Shown here: piece by piece, positions 25,279 through 34,765 of the stretch
Layout of the letters: each line of letters begins with the position of its first letter
Position numbering within the stretch: the first letter of the stretch is position 1
IMG/VR virus record: IMGVR_UViG_3300023174_000082
Span: 52,951 to 116,950 of that record
Reading direction: 5' to 3' (one strand)
Length of the DNA stretch: 64,000 nucleotides
From: a virus
Notes under the pieces: model-generated
Seen by the model: the letters and a program-made list of their open reading frames with translations, nothing else
Databases searched by the model: none
Told to the model about the DNA's origin: nothing
Program-made: the position numbers and the translations under genes

Positions 25279-28200
25279 TGAGTTACGTTGGCCTAAATCC
25301 GCAACAACAACTGCTGAATACCAGCACACAGACCTTTAGTGGTAATGCGGTAGCGTATCAGTTCACTTTGGGTCGAGCCGTTGCATCAGCGTCTGACTTG
25401 GACGTGATGATTGACCAAACTCTACAACGTCCATTCACTGACTACGAAGCTGAAAATGTAACATTGCTGTTTCAAACACCACCTCCTAGTGGTACCAACA
25501 ACATCACAGTTACCTATCGTGCAGGCGCACTTAACTCTTTAAATCTCACAGCCAACGCATTTGGCGCTGGCACAGTTGGCGCACCTAGTGTGTACTCAGT
25601 AGCAGCCAACAACACTGGTATATATTGGCCAAATGCTACCACAATGGTCATGACTGTGGCAGGTGGCAATCGTGCCACTTTCAGTAGCAATGTTGCATCA
25701 ACTAGCAATGTAACAGGTGCGTTGACTGTGGCAGGCGGAGTTGGCGTTACTGGTAATATCAACACTAGCGGAGCAGTAACCATTACCAACGCTACCAACA
25801 GTGGCAATGTAACTACTGGCGCATTGACTGTGGCCGGCGGAGCAGGTATTGTTGGTAACTTAAACATTGGCGGCGACATTACCTGTGTGGGAGATTTTAC
25901 AGTTAATGGAACATTCACTACCACTGGCACAGACAGTTTGGAAGTTAATGACCCATTCATCTTCTTGGCCAACGCCAACCCAGGTGACACATACGATTCG
26001 GGTGTAATCACACAGTATTTTGATGGCACCAACACACGCTATTCTGGATATTTCCGCGACATCACAGATTCCAAATACAAACTGTTTGGTAATCTAATCG
26101 TCAAACCAACCACAGTTGTAGACACAGCCAATGCCAGTTTCACATACAATGATTTGATTCTGGCCAATTTGAGTGCTACAGGCAACGTTAGTGGAACATA
26201 TATTTTGGGCAACGGTGCATTGCTGAGTGGCATCACAACTGATACCAACCAAATTTTCAATGGTACTAGTAGAGTTATCATTGCTTCGGCAGCTGGCAAT
26301 ATTGTTAATAACATTGCCGGAGTAACAATTGCCACTGTTTGGTCAGGTGGTCTTGTTGTAACTGGTGCTATTAGTGGATCATCTACACTTTTAGTAACTG
26401 GCAACGTTACAGGTGGTAACATAACCACAGCTGGACAAATTACTGGCACTGGTAACATAACTTCAGCAGCCAACGTATCTGCTGGTAATATTTTAACAGG
26501 CGGCATGTTCAGCGCCGCAGGTAACATTACTGGTGCAAACGTCAACACTGGCGGTTTGGTATTGGCCACCGGTAACATCACAGGTGGAAACATTAACACA
26601 GCTGGTCAAACCAGTGCTGGTGGTAACGTAACTGGTGGTAATATCAGAACTGCTGGATCAGTTTCAGCAGCCGGTGCGGTATACGGAGACAGTTTTAGTG
26701 CAGTCCTTGGCGTGAGTGCCGGTACAACTGTTGCGGCAACTACAGATATCACTGCTGGCGGCACAATCTCAGCAGTAGGAACTGTTACCGGCGATGGTGG
26801 TATAACATCTTCTGCAAACGTATCTGGTGGAAATGTACTATCTAGTGGTGCAGTCAGCGCAACAGGTAACGTTATTGCTGCCAACATTGTAGTATCAAAT
26901 AATATCTATGATGCCTCGGCAATGAATTTGTTGACTGGTGCTGGTAACATTACTCTAACTCCTGCTGCTGGTTCAAATGTACAAATAACATCCAATGCTA
27001 ACATTACTTCTACTACTATTTCAACATCTTCAACCACAGGTGCCTTACGTGTAGCAGGCGGTATTGGTATAGCTGGCAACAGTTATATTGGTGGTCTAGA
27101 AACTGTTACAGGTAATATTACTGGTGGTAATATTATTACAGCAGGAGCAGTATCAGCAACTGGCAATGTCAACGGCGGAAACGTAATTGCAACCACATTG
27201 GTTCAAGGTACTTCAGTTAGTGCCACTGGTAACGTAACTGGTGGTAACGTGTTAACTGGTGGAATTACCAGTGCAACAGGTAACATCACAGGCGGCAATA
27301 TCATCACAGGTGGCGCTATATCTGCAGGTGGTGCTGTTAGTGCCACAGGCAATGTAGTTGGTGGCAATGTCACTGCAACTACAGCAGTCACAGCAGGATC
27401 AGGCGGTGTTAGTGCAACAGGTAACGTTACAGGTGGTAATATTACCACAGCTGGTTTAATCACATCAACTGGTAACATAACATCAGCTGGCAACATTGCT
27501 GGCGGTAATATATTAGGCACCTTGTTGGTACAAGGATCAATTGTAAGCGCCACAGCCAACGTTTTGGCTGCAGGCAATATTTCAGCAGTTGGTACAGTAC
27601 TAGCATCTCAGTTGAGTTTGAGCGGTAACATTATCAGTGCAGTAGCAACCACAGGCAATATCACTGGCGCTAACGTCAATGCTACCCTTGCATTGAGTGC
27701 AGTTGGCAACATCACAGGCGGCAATATTAGCACTGCTGGTAACCTGGCAGCACCAACCGCAGCTCAAAATACCAACACCACACAAGTGGCAACAACAGAA
27801 TTTGTGATTGGTCAAGCCAGTTCAACTTCACCAGGTGCAGTTGGGTCAGCCGCAGTTGGAACAGGTACAACTTTTGCTAGAGCAGATCACACTCACTCAG
27901 GTGTTACAAACATCACTACCAGCAGCGGTTTGAGTACTAACACCAATGCTACTGGTGCAGTTTCAATTACCAATACTGGTGTAACATCAGCAGTAGCAGG
28001 CACTGGTGTGTCAGTAAGTGGTGCAACAGGTGCAGTAACATTTAGTATTGGTCAAGCAGTTGCAACCAATTCAGGAGTGACATTTGCTTCGTTGACTGTG
28101 GGCACAGGTAATGTTACTTTAGGTAACATTGTAAACGGTGGTACCAATGCTACAGGTAACATTGGTTCGGCTACAACATATTTCAACACTGGTTTCTTGA

Positions 28201-28592
28201 AAGCAACCACAGCACAATACGCTGACTTGGCAGAAAATTATGCAGCCGATGCTGCATATGAACCAGGTACTGTTTTGATTTTTGGCGGCAGTAACGAAGT
28301 CACAATATCAACCACAATAAGTGATCCTAAAGTGGCCGGAGTAGTTTCTACCAATCCGGCACACTTGATGAACAGTGTAATGGAAGCCGAGCACATTGTA
28401 GCAACAGCGTTAACTGGACGAGTTCCAACCAAAGTTATTGGACCTGTAAAGAAAGGCGACATGATGGTGTCAGCAATCAATGGTCGTGCGCAGGCCTGCG
28501 CAACACCAGCCATGGGCACAGTGATAGGCAAAGCATTGCAAGACTTTGATGGCGATCAAGGTACAATTGAAATTGTTGTAGGAAGATTATAA
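25278..28592 (+). CDS. Large tail-fibre protein with conserved C-terminal domain
   Basis: The protein has 1104 residues. The N-terminal 90 residues form a beta domain (LNPQQQLLNTSTQTFSGNAV) that resembles the neighbour at 28592. A globular domain near 195-290 contains VNDPFIFLANANPGDTYDSG and DITDSKYKLFG. A long SATGN(V/I)TGGN repeat region is followed at about 850 by PTAAQNTNTTQVATTEFVIG and ADHTHSGVTN, motifs of fibre shaft and HxH metal-binding fibre domains. The last 130 residues, starting YADLAENYAADAAYEPGTVL, with VAGVVSTNPAHLMNS and GRVPTKVIGPVKKGDMMVSA, form a terminal domain common to many phage fibres. It is probably a trimerisation, chaperone or receptor-binding tip. Start and stop overlap the neighbours, indicating translational coupling. 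Confidence 0.82.
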   Translation: MSYVGLNPQQQLLNTSTQTFSGNAVAYQFTLGRAVASASDLDVMIDQTLQRPFTDYEAENVTLLFQTPPPSGTNNITVTYRAGALNSLNLTANAFGAGTVGAPSVYSVAANNTGIYWPNATTMVMTVAGGNRATFSSNVASTSNVTGALTVAGGVGVTGNINTSGAVTITNATNSGNVTTGALTVAGGAGIVGNLNIGGDITCVGDFTVNGTFTTTGTDSLEVNDPFIFLANANPGDTYDSGVITQYFDGTNTRYSGYFRDITDSKYKLFGNLIVKPTTVVDTANASFTYNDLILANLSATGNVSGTYILGNGALLSGITTDTNQIFNGTSRVIIASAAGNIVNNIAGVTIATVWSGGLVVTGAISGSSTLLVTGNVTGGNITTAGQITGTGNITSAANVSAGNILTGGMFSAAGNITGANVNTGGLVLATGNITGGNINTAGQTSAGGNVTGGNIRTAGSVSAAGAVYGDSFSAVLGVSAGTTVAATTDITAGGTISAVGTVTGDGGITSSANVSGGNVLSSGAVSATGNVIAANIVVSNNIYDASAMNLLTGAGNITLTPAAGSNVQITSNANITSTTISTSSTTGALRVAGGIGIAGNSYIGGLETVTGNITGGNIITAGAVSATGNVNGGNVIATTLVQGTSVSATGNVTGGNVLTGGITSATGNITGGNIITGGAISAGGAVSATGNVVGGNVTATTAVTAGSGGVSATGNVTGGNITTAGLITSTGNITSAGNIAGGNILGTLLVQGSIVSATANVLAAGNISAVGTVLASQLSLSGNIISAVATTGNITGANVNATLALSAVGNITGGNISTAGNLAAPTAAQNTNTTQVATTEFVIGQASSTSPGAVGSAAVGTGTTFARADHTHSGVTNITTSSGLSTNTNATGAVSITNTGVTSAVAGTGVSVSGATGAVTFSIGQAVATNSGVTFASLTVGTGNVTLGNIVNGGTNATGNIGSATTYFNTGFLKATTAQYADLAENYAADAAYEPGTVLIFGGSNEVTISTTISDPKVAGVVSTNPAHLMNSVMEAEHIVATALTGRVPTKVIGPVKKGDMMVSAINGRAQACATPAMGTVIGKALQDFDGDQGTIEIVVGRL

Positions 28593-28984
28593 TGGCTTAT
28601 GTAGGTTATTCACCTGTATTGGGACAATACCGTAAAATGGATACGTTGACTTTTAATGGAGTCACGCAGACATTCAACATCACTGTGGGTGGTGTGAGTT
28701 TTACTCCACCTACTGCTTATGCAATGTTGGTGGTATTAAACAATGTTCCATTGAATCCTGGTGTGGATTTTAGTGTGGCAGCTTCTACAATAAGTTTTTC
28801 TGTAGCACCTGTAAACAACACACCGTTCTTTGCGTTGTTGTTTGGTGATACACTATATACAGGCACGCCCAGCGATGCCACAGTGATCAACAGTAAAATA
28901 GCCACAGGCGCTGTGAGTTATGACAAGTTCAGTGCTAGTACACAAGCTAGACTAACTGCCGGACAAATTATATTTGGAGTTTAA
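28592..28984 (+). CDS. Small fibre-associated beta protein
   Basis: This 130-residue protein carries the domain seen at the N-terminus of the preceding fibre: VTQTFNITVGGVSFTPPTAY, then LVVLNNVPLNPGVDFSVAAS and TISFSVAP. In phage fibres this LNGxxxxPGxDFxxxxxTIxFxxAP pattern marks a repeated attachment domain. The tail DATVINSKIATGAVSYDKFS is the short helical connector seen in fibre shafts. It therefore looks like a stand-alone fibre adaptor. The ATG overlaps the upstream stop, and the next gene starts 3 nt after its stop. Confidence 0.72.
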   Translation: MAYVGYSPVLGQYRKMDTLTFNGVTQTFNITVGGVSFTPPTAYAMLVVLNNVPLNPGVDFSVAASTISFSVAPVNNTPFFALLFGDTLYTGTPSDATVINSKIATGAVSYDKFSASTQARLTAGQIIFGV

Positions 28985-28987
28985 AAG

Positions 28988-31900
28988 ATGGCAAGAAAAA
29001 GATTATATGAGTATACGTTTACCCCAGGAACTGCTGGTTTAGGTACAGTAGCAGTTCCTAACCGGTATAACCTAGCAGACATTCTGGCCATCTACGACAC
29101 AACTTACAACGTTGCTATCTACAATTTTGCTGATCCTACATTGGGGGGCACAGTAAGCTGGGCTGCTGGAGTTACCGCTGCATTTCCTGCTGCGTATGCC
29201 GGTGTTACAACCATCACATTGGATTTAAACACCAGCTCATATCTCAGCACTGATAAGTTAGCAATTTATGTTGAAGATAGAGACTTACAAATTCAACCCT
29301 GGGACTATGGCATGGATGCCATTGGCCGTGAACGTGTTTCAAACCCAGAATCGTTGATTGACGCTGACTTTGAATATGGATTGCAAAACACCAAATGGGA
29401 AAACGTTTCAACCACAAACAACATTCCCAGTTTCTATGAAGACATTGGCGCAGATATTGTTTACAACACCAATGGTTATCTTACACTGTTGGCTGGTGAC
29501 GATGTAATCACATCCAACGTTGATACATCAATCAAATTGGAAAATCAAGGTACAGCACCTTGGGTTGCTGATGACTATGTGCTGATTACTAGCCAAACAC
29601 AAGGCAATACAACTCCGCTTGTGTCAACCTATACAACTGCTAATGTCAGCAGTTCAGCTGAACGCACATTTACTGTTGCCAGCACAACTGGAATGACTGC
29701 CGGAGATCTGGTGTTGATCATTGGCCGCCCAACCTCTGGTGGTACCACAACTGCTGTGGCTGCTATTACCAGCACTGCTACAACTACACTTAACGTTACC
29801 AGTGCATCTGGCGCTGGCATGGTTGATGGTGCCTACATCATTGTTCAAACTGATACTGCAAACGTTTATGAAGTGATGGCAATTACCAACGTAGCAACCA
29901 ACGCACTTACTGTGGTACGCCAGTCAAATCGATCAAACGGTGCTGGAGCTAACATTGCAATTGGTAACAATGCTTACACTGTGGCCACTCTTGAAATTGC
30001 TCAAGTTCAATCAGTCACTGACGGCACAACAATACAACTCAATCGTGGTTGGTATAACAGTACATCGGCAAATTCTTATGCAACTGGTACAGTAATGCAA
30101 CGTTTGAGTGGCAACGTAGAACTTTGTCAACACACTGTGATCAGTACTGCAATCAACGGAACACAAACAATCACACGTGGCCAATTTAATACCACAGCAC
30201 TTACTGCCGCAGGTGTTGGATCACCTATGATCCGTATGACTGGTATGTTTTATGCTACTGGTGCTAACACAATTCCACAAGTTGGTGTCAATCAAAGCGA
30301 CACTCCATTGGACGCTAATGAATATGTGAGCACACAAAATACCAACAACTCAAACACCGAAGGTGTGGGCCTAGTATTCCAAGCAAATACCAATAACTTT
30401 TTCTACTACCCACGTCGTAGTCCAAGTTTGGCACCTGGTTATCCACTCAATCAAACAGATACAATTATTCGTCAAGCATATCCGTATACTGGCGGCTCAA
30501 TGAACGTGTCAAGTATCACAAGTGACGGTGCAAACCCAAGCACAATTACTGTAACAACAACTTATGCTCACGGTCTTGTGCCAGGAACTCCTATTTTGAT
30601 GAATTTGAGTTCTGGTACCAATGCCGCTTATGCTGAAGGTTCATTTACTATTATTAGCGTGCCTAGCACAACTACATTTACCTACACTGCCAAAACTGGC
30701 GCCGCAGTCAGTGGCAGCATTGCTGGTCTTGCCTTTGTTCGAAGTAATGCAGCGTTCCTGCCAAGACCATTTGATGGCGGTGTGTTGATTGGTCCAGGAA
30801 CACCAACACGTGGCGCAAGCGCAATCCGTGTTACTAAAAAGTACTTCCGCTACCAGTCTGGTAAAGGTCTCTTGTTCTCCACTGGTACTGTGTTGGCGCC
30901 AACATTTGACGTTACCGCAGTGAGTGCTGATGGAACTGCCACCAACAGCAACATCACTATCACTGTTGACGTTGAACATGGACTTAATTCCGGAGCTACG
31001 TTAACGCTGTCAGGAGTGACTACCAGCGGGTACAATGCTTCAGGATATGTTGTAACATCAATCACAAGCGACACCAGTTTTGTTGTGCAAGCTCAAACAA
31101 CACTTGGCTCAACCACACCTGAACTGGGACAATCACCTAGAATCAACATCACTGGCTGGCACGGTGCTAGTATTCGTGCTGGTATGTTTGATGATCAAAA
31201 TGGATTGTTCTGGGAAAATAATGGTATCACAGTAAATGCAGTTCAACGCACCAGCACAAATCAGCTGGCTGGCTTTGTATCAGTTGGTGTGGGCAGTAAC
31301 TTAGTCACTGGTGACGGCAACTGCCGATTCCAAGACCAAATCAACAATGGTGACTTAGTTGTTATCAAAGGTATGAGCTACACAGTTACTAGTATCACTG
31401 ACAACAACCGCATGACCATTGTGCCACCATATCGCGGAGTCACAAATCAAACTCGTGTGAGAATGGCGTTGCGCACTGAAATTCGTGTACGACAAGCAGA
31501 CTTTAACGTTGATCCATTGGACGGCACAGGAGCATCAGGCTACACATTAGACGCAAGCAAAATGCAGATGTATGCCATGGAATATTCATGGTACGGTGCT
31601 GGTACTGTGGCTTGGATGCTTCGCGGACAAGATGGACGTTTTGTACATGCACATCGTAGACCCAACAACAATTTGAACAATGAAGCATACATGCGTTCTG
31701 GTAACTTGCCAGCTCGTTATGAAGCCATCAACGAAACACCTGTAGTAGGTTTGTCTGGAGCAATTGACAACAGTCAAACAACTATTACACTAACAGATGC
31801 CACAGATTATCCATCAGCAAGTGTTACATATCCTGTGTTTGTGATGATTGAAAGTGAAATTATCAAGTACTCGGGCAAAGCAGGCAATCAACTTACTGGT

Positions 31901-32947
31901 TGCACACGTGGTGCTACATTTACACAGTGGGCAGACGGACAAAGCCGCAGTTACACATCTAGTGCAGCCGCTGGCCATGCCAATAACACTGGTGTCATAT
32001 TGATTTCTAATACTTGTGTGCCACTGGTCAGCCACTGGGGTAGTGCAGTTATTATGGATGGTAGTTTTGATGGTGACGAAGGTTTTCAGTTTACTTACAA
32101 CCGTACCAACTATGGTTTGCCACCAAACATTGGTGATAAAGCAGTGGCTTTTGCTATGCGTCTAGCACCATCAGTGTCAAATGGTATTATTGGTGATCTT
32201 GGTGTGAGAGAACTTATCAATCGCTCTCAGTTGACATTAGCAAACTTGAACGTTCAGGTAACAGCAGGTCGTTATTTAATTGAAGGTATTTTGAATCCTT
32301 CAAACATTGATTCTGCCAATACTAGCTGGCAAGGTCTGAATAACTTGGGCGGTGGATTCCAACCTAGTTTTTCACAATTCTCAACTGCGCCACGTTACAC
32401 TTCTGAAGCAACAGGTGGTTTGACAAGTGCTCCATACAACACCACAGGTGGTATGACACGCTCAGGTGTTAAACTGACATTCAGTTCTGCGCAAACTTAT
32501 GCCAACTTGACACCTACAAACGTATCTAGCTCAGGTGCTAATGCTAAAATTACCGTGCAGTTGACAGCCGCAGGCACTACCTATTCAACCACAACCACAC
32601 AGATTACTGTTCAGCAAGCTGGCACAGGTTATGCTGTGGGAGATACAATTAAAATTCTTGGTAATACCTTAGGTGGAGCAACCACTGCAAACGACTTGAC
32701 AATGACCATTGCGGCTATTACAAGTGAACTGCAAGGTGGCGAACGTTTGTTTGCTATTCCAATTTCAACAACCAACTCAGGCGTGTTGGATTTGGGTTCT
32801 GTTAAACAAATTGGCACAAGCTCAATCCCAGGAACAGGAACTTTCCCCAATGGACCAGAAGTATTGGCTGTGCAGATCACTGCACTAACAACACAAGTGG
32901 CACCAGTGGGCGAAATTCAATTGCAGTTTGAAGAAAGTCAGGCTTAA
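28988..32947 (+). CDS. Large virion structural protein (baseplate or tail appendage)
   Basis: The protein has 1319 residues with beta-rich Thr/Ser/Gly/Asn composition but, unlike its neighbours, no 17-residue repeats. Distinct blocks are MARKRLYEYTFTPGTAGLG, then YVEDRDLQIQPWDYGMDAIG, VSNPESLIDADFEYGLQNTK followed by WENVS, WHGASIRAGMFDDQNGLFWE, MEYSWYGAGTVAWMLRGQDG, and MRSGNLPARYEAINE. The WDYGMDAI...NPESLIDxDFEYGLQ and FDxxNGLFWE...NLPxRYE blocks recur in large structural proteins of cyanophage-like myoviruses, as I recall, usually annotated only as structural. Several internal Ig-like segments (ITVTTTYAHGLVPGTPILMN) are visible. It ends the long rightward fibre operon, and its stop overlaps that of the convergent NUDIX gene. 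Confidence 0.75.
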   Translation: MARKRLYEYTFTPGTAGLGTVAVPNRYNLADILAIYDTTYNVAIYNFADPTLGGTVSWAAGVTAAFPAAYAGVTTITLDLNTSSYLSTDKLAIYVEDRDLQIQPWDYGMDAIGRERVSNPESLIDADFEYGLQNTKWENVSTTNNIPSFYEDIGADIVYNTNGYLTLLAGDDVITSNVDTSIKLENQGTAPWVADDYVLITSQTQGNTTPLVSTYTTANVSSSAERTFTVASTTGMTAGDLVLIIGRPTSGGTTTAVAAITSTATTTLNVTSASGAGMVDGAYIIVQTDTANVYEVMAITNVATNALTVVRQSNRSNGAGANIAIGNNAYTVATLEIAQVQSVTDGTTIQLNRGWYNSTSANSYATGTVMQRLSGNVELCQHTVISTAINGTQTITRGQFNTTALTAAGVGSPMIRMTGMFYATGANTIPQVGVNQSDTPLDANEYVSTQNTNNSNTEGVGLVFQANTNNFFYYPRRSPSLAPGYPLNQTDTIIRQAYPYTGGSMNVSSITSDGANPSTITVTTTYAHGLVPGTPILMNLSSGTNAAYAEGSFTIISVPSTTTFTYTAKTGAAVSGSIAGLAFVRSNAAFLPRPFDGGVLIGPGTPTRGASAIRVTKKYFRYQSGKGLLFSTGTVLAPTFDVTAVSADGTATNSNITITVDVEHGLNSGATLTLSGVTTSGYNASGYVVTSITSDTSFVVQAQTTLGSTTPELGQSPRINITGWHGASIRAGMFDDQNGLFWENNGITVNAVQRTSTNQLAGFVSVGVGSNLVTGDGNCRFQDQINNGDLVVIKGMSYTVTSITDNNRMTIVPPYRGVTNQTRVRMALRTEIRVRQADFNVDPLDGTGASGYTLDASKMQMYAMEYSWYGAGTVAWMLRGQDGRFVHAHRRPNNNLNNEAYMRSGNLPARYEAINETPVVGLSGAIDNSQTTITLTDATDYPSASVTYPVFVMIESEIIKYSGKAGNQLTGCTRGATFTQWADGQSRSYTSSAAAGHANNTGVILISNTCVPLVSHWGSAVIMDGSFDGDEGFQFTYNRTNYGLPPNIGDKAVAFAMRLAPSVSNGIIGDLGVRELINRSQLTLANLNVQVTAGRYLIEGILNPSNIDSANTSWQGLNNLGGGFQPSFSQFSTAPRYTSEATGGLTSAPYNTTGGMTRSGVKLTFSSAQTYANLTPTNVSSSGANAKITVQLTAAGTTYSTTTTQITVQQAGTGYAVGDTIKILGNTLGGATTANDLTMTIAAITSELQGGERLFAIPISTTNSGVLDLGSVKQIGTSSIPGTGTFPNGPEVLAVQITALTTQVAPVGEIQLQFEESQA

Positions 32948-33384
32948 TGTTCAGTGGCAAGATAGCGTTCAACAGTGTCTATCTTGTCCTGAATTGCTTC
33001 AATATTCACAGTTGACCACAAGCCTGGATGCATGGGTTTAGGCCAGGTACCTTTGTCTATCCAGGCATAGCCTAAATGTTCGTGATTTAGTGTGGGTTGA
33101 AATTCTTCAGCAACTACACATACCCAGGTGTGATATTCAAAGTTTAAATCTGCCGATGTGAATTTTTCCAAAGGCACCAAGCGTTGATAAACAGGAAAAC
33201 TTCCCAGTTCTTCAATGCATTCGCGTTCCATGCCACCCAGTAGAGTTTCGCCAGTTTCTACTTTGCCACCAGGCAATCCCCATGCACCAGGATGTTTTGA
33301 GTCGTTGCGTAACAAATAAAGATAACGTCCAGTGTTACTGGCCCTAAACCAAACACCTACGGCTTTTACAACACCAGTCTCCAT
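32944..33384 (-). CDS. NUDIX hydrolase
   Basis: The protein has 146 residues from the ATG at 33384, which I prefer over an ATG 13 codons upstream because GGGAGG lies directly before it and the overlap with gp15 is shorter. The NUDIX box is complete: GGKVETGETLLGGMERECIE then ELG, fitting Gx5Ex7REUxEExG. The N-terminal strand KAVGVWFRASNTGRYLYLLR and preceding GAWGLPGG are standard for the fold. It would hydrolyse a nucleoside diphosphate linked to another moiety (oxidised dNTP, nucleotide sugar or RNA cap); the substrate is not predictable from sequence. It is the last gene of the gp14-gp15 operon, overlapping gp15 by 19 nt and convergent with the fibre operon. Confidence 0.9.
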   Translation of the reverse strand: METGVVKAVGVWFRASNTGRYLYLLRNDSKHPGAWGLPGGKVETGETLLGGMERECIEELGSFPVYQRLVPLEKFTSADLNFEYHTWVCVVAEEFQPTLNHEHLGYAWIDKGTWPKPMHPGLWSTVNIEAIQDKIDTVERYLATEH

Positions 33385-34763
33385 TGGCCTCCCGGATAGT
33401 AGCCTTGATAACTTTTCATCCATGCGTCACCAGTCCACACATACTGTTGGCTGGTAGTTATATTGGTCACATACTGCCCAGCAGGTTGACCGCTGGCTCT
33501 AAATGTAACGTGCCAATAATTGTTGGAGTATTCAATGATATCGTTGGCATCAGCAATAAGTGGTCTACCATTTGCACCAATCCAGGCTTCTGCTGGACCC
33601 GAGTTGTCACTGGAGCCTGTGCTTTCGGTAAGCAAATATCTTTGTCCTTCAAGCGCACTGTCCAATCCGTTTAATGGCCCACTTACCTGTGGGTTAATCA
33701 CAGCGTCAATTGCATCCATTGTGTTTTGCGGCACAGTATCAATGTCAATGTCGTACAGCACAAATCGATCATCATTTGGGTCAAGCGTGATAGTACCAAC
33801 AACCTCAGACCCATCGGGTTGTTCCAAATAGATTTGACTAATTCCAGGTCGTAAAACACCGTACGCATCAATAATTGCCGGCCACAACAAATTGCTACCG
33901 CTTGCAATAACTGTTGGTGCTAGGCTGCTGTTGCTGGGCTCATCTACAGAACTTGGTGGACGCAAAATTTGTATTTTGTTGCCAATCAACACTGTGGCAT
34001 AGTTGTAAGGAGTGATTACCTGTCTGGTGCCCAACAACAAATCATTGTTTGTTATGGCATCAACAGCATCACCTTGTGCATCAAACACACTGGCAATGAC
34101 CCTTTCTACCACACCTAATTTTTTAACTTTGGCTGGTGAACTGATCCAAATTGGCAATGTAAAACGCAACGTGCATATATCTATGGGATTCTCTGTGCCC
34201 ATGGGTATGGTGCGAGACGTCCATGTTGTACCGTCCAGTTCTACCACACTCAATGAAGTCCAATCAATGTAATTGTCTGTGCTTTGAATTTCCAAACTGG
34301 GATTGAACAGCGTTAAAATTTGCTCAAGCAATTGCAATTTTTGATTGGTGTTTGAAGTCCACAAGTCTAAATTTATAGTCAGCTTGTAAGGAACAGGCAT
34401 CAATCTTTCAATGGTAAATGCATTGCCTTGAGTGGTTTCGTAAGTTTCAGTGCCTGGGTCATAAGTGCGTTGACGCACAGAAATCTTACTCACATGATAA
34501 GGCTCTTGGATTCTAGGTCTATCGTAATCTAGTGCAGTGATGTAAAATGTCATCAACGGAGTAGATGGCAAACTGCTTGCAGAATTTTGCTGAAGAATAG
34601 TTTGTGCGTTTCTACTTGAATCTCCGTATCTCACAGGAACTCTAAGCAAGGCCGCATTTTCGCTGCCTTCTTCTCTGCCGTACTCAACTTGGAATCCTGA
34701 AAAGATTCTAGTGAATTGCAGTAAGAATCTGCGTATTTGTTCGTCGTAAAAAAATTGTTGCAT
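33366..34763 (-). CDS. 15: gp15 tail completion / sheath stabiliser protein
   Basis: The protein has 465 residues. The N-terminal 260 match the T4 gp15 pattern: FFYDEQIRRFLLQFTRIFSG, LLRVPVRYGDSS, LPSTPLMTFYITALDYDR, then PYKLTINLDLWTSN, LLEQILTLFNPSLEIQ and TLRFTLPIWIS. T4 gp15 has 272 residues, so about 190 extra residues form a C-terminal extension of beta-rich sequence ending YPGGQWRLVL. gp15 caps the tail tube/sheath and joins it to the neck. Its partner gp14 lies just upstream on the same strand (2-nt gap), as expected for a neck/tail-terminator pair. Confidence 0.88.
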   Translation of the reverse strand: MQQFFYDEQIRRFLLQFTRIFSGFQVEYGREEGSENAALLRVPVRYGDSSRNAQTILQQNSASSLPSTPLMTFYITALDYDRPRIQEPYHVSKISVRQRTYDPGTETYETTQGNAFTIERLMPVPYKLTINLDLWTSNTNQKLQLLEQILTLFNPSLEIQSTDNYIDWTSLSVVELDGTTWTSRTIPMGTENPIDICTLRFTLPIWISSPAKVKKLGVVERVIASVFDAQGDAVDAITNNDLLLGTRQVITPYNYATVLIGNKIQILRPPSSVDEPSNSSLAPTVIASGSNLLWPAIIDAYGVLRPGISQIYLEQPDGSEVVGTITLDPNDDRFVLYDIDIDTVPQNTMDAIDAVINPQVSGPLNGLDSALEGQRYLLTESTGSSDNSGPAEAWIGANGRPLIADANDIIEYSNNYWHVTFRASGQPAGQYVTNITTSQQYVWTGDAWMKSYQGYYPGGQWRLVL

Positions 34764-34765
34764 TG

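Noticed and set aside
14395-28592. Possible diversity-generating retroelement target in fibre genes
   Set aside because: No reverse transcriptase gene and no template/variable repeat pair with adenine-specific differences was seen in the window.
33385-33423. Upstream ATG for the NUDIX gene (13 codons longer)
   Set aside because: It lacks a ribosome-binding site and lengthens the overlap with gp15, while the ATG at 33384 follows GGGAGG.
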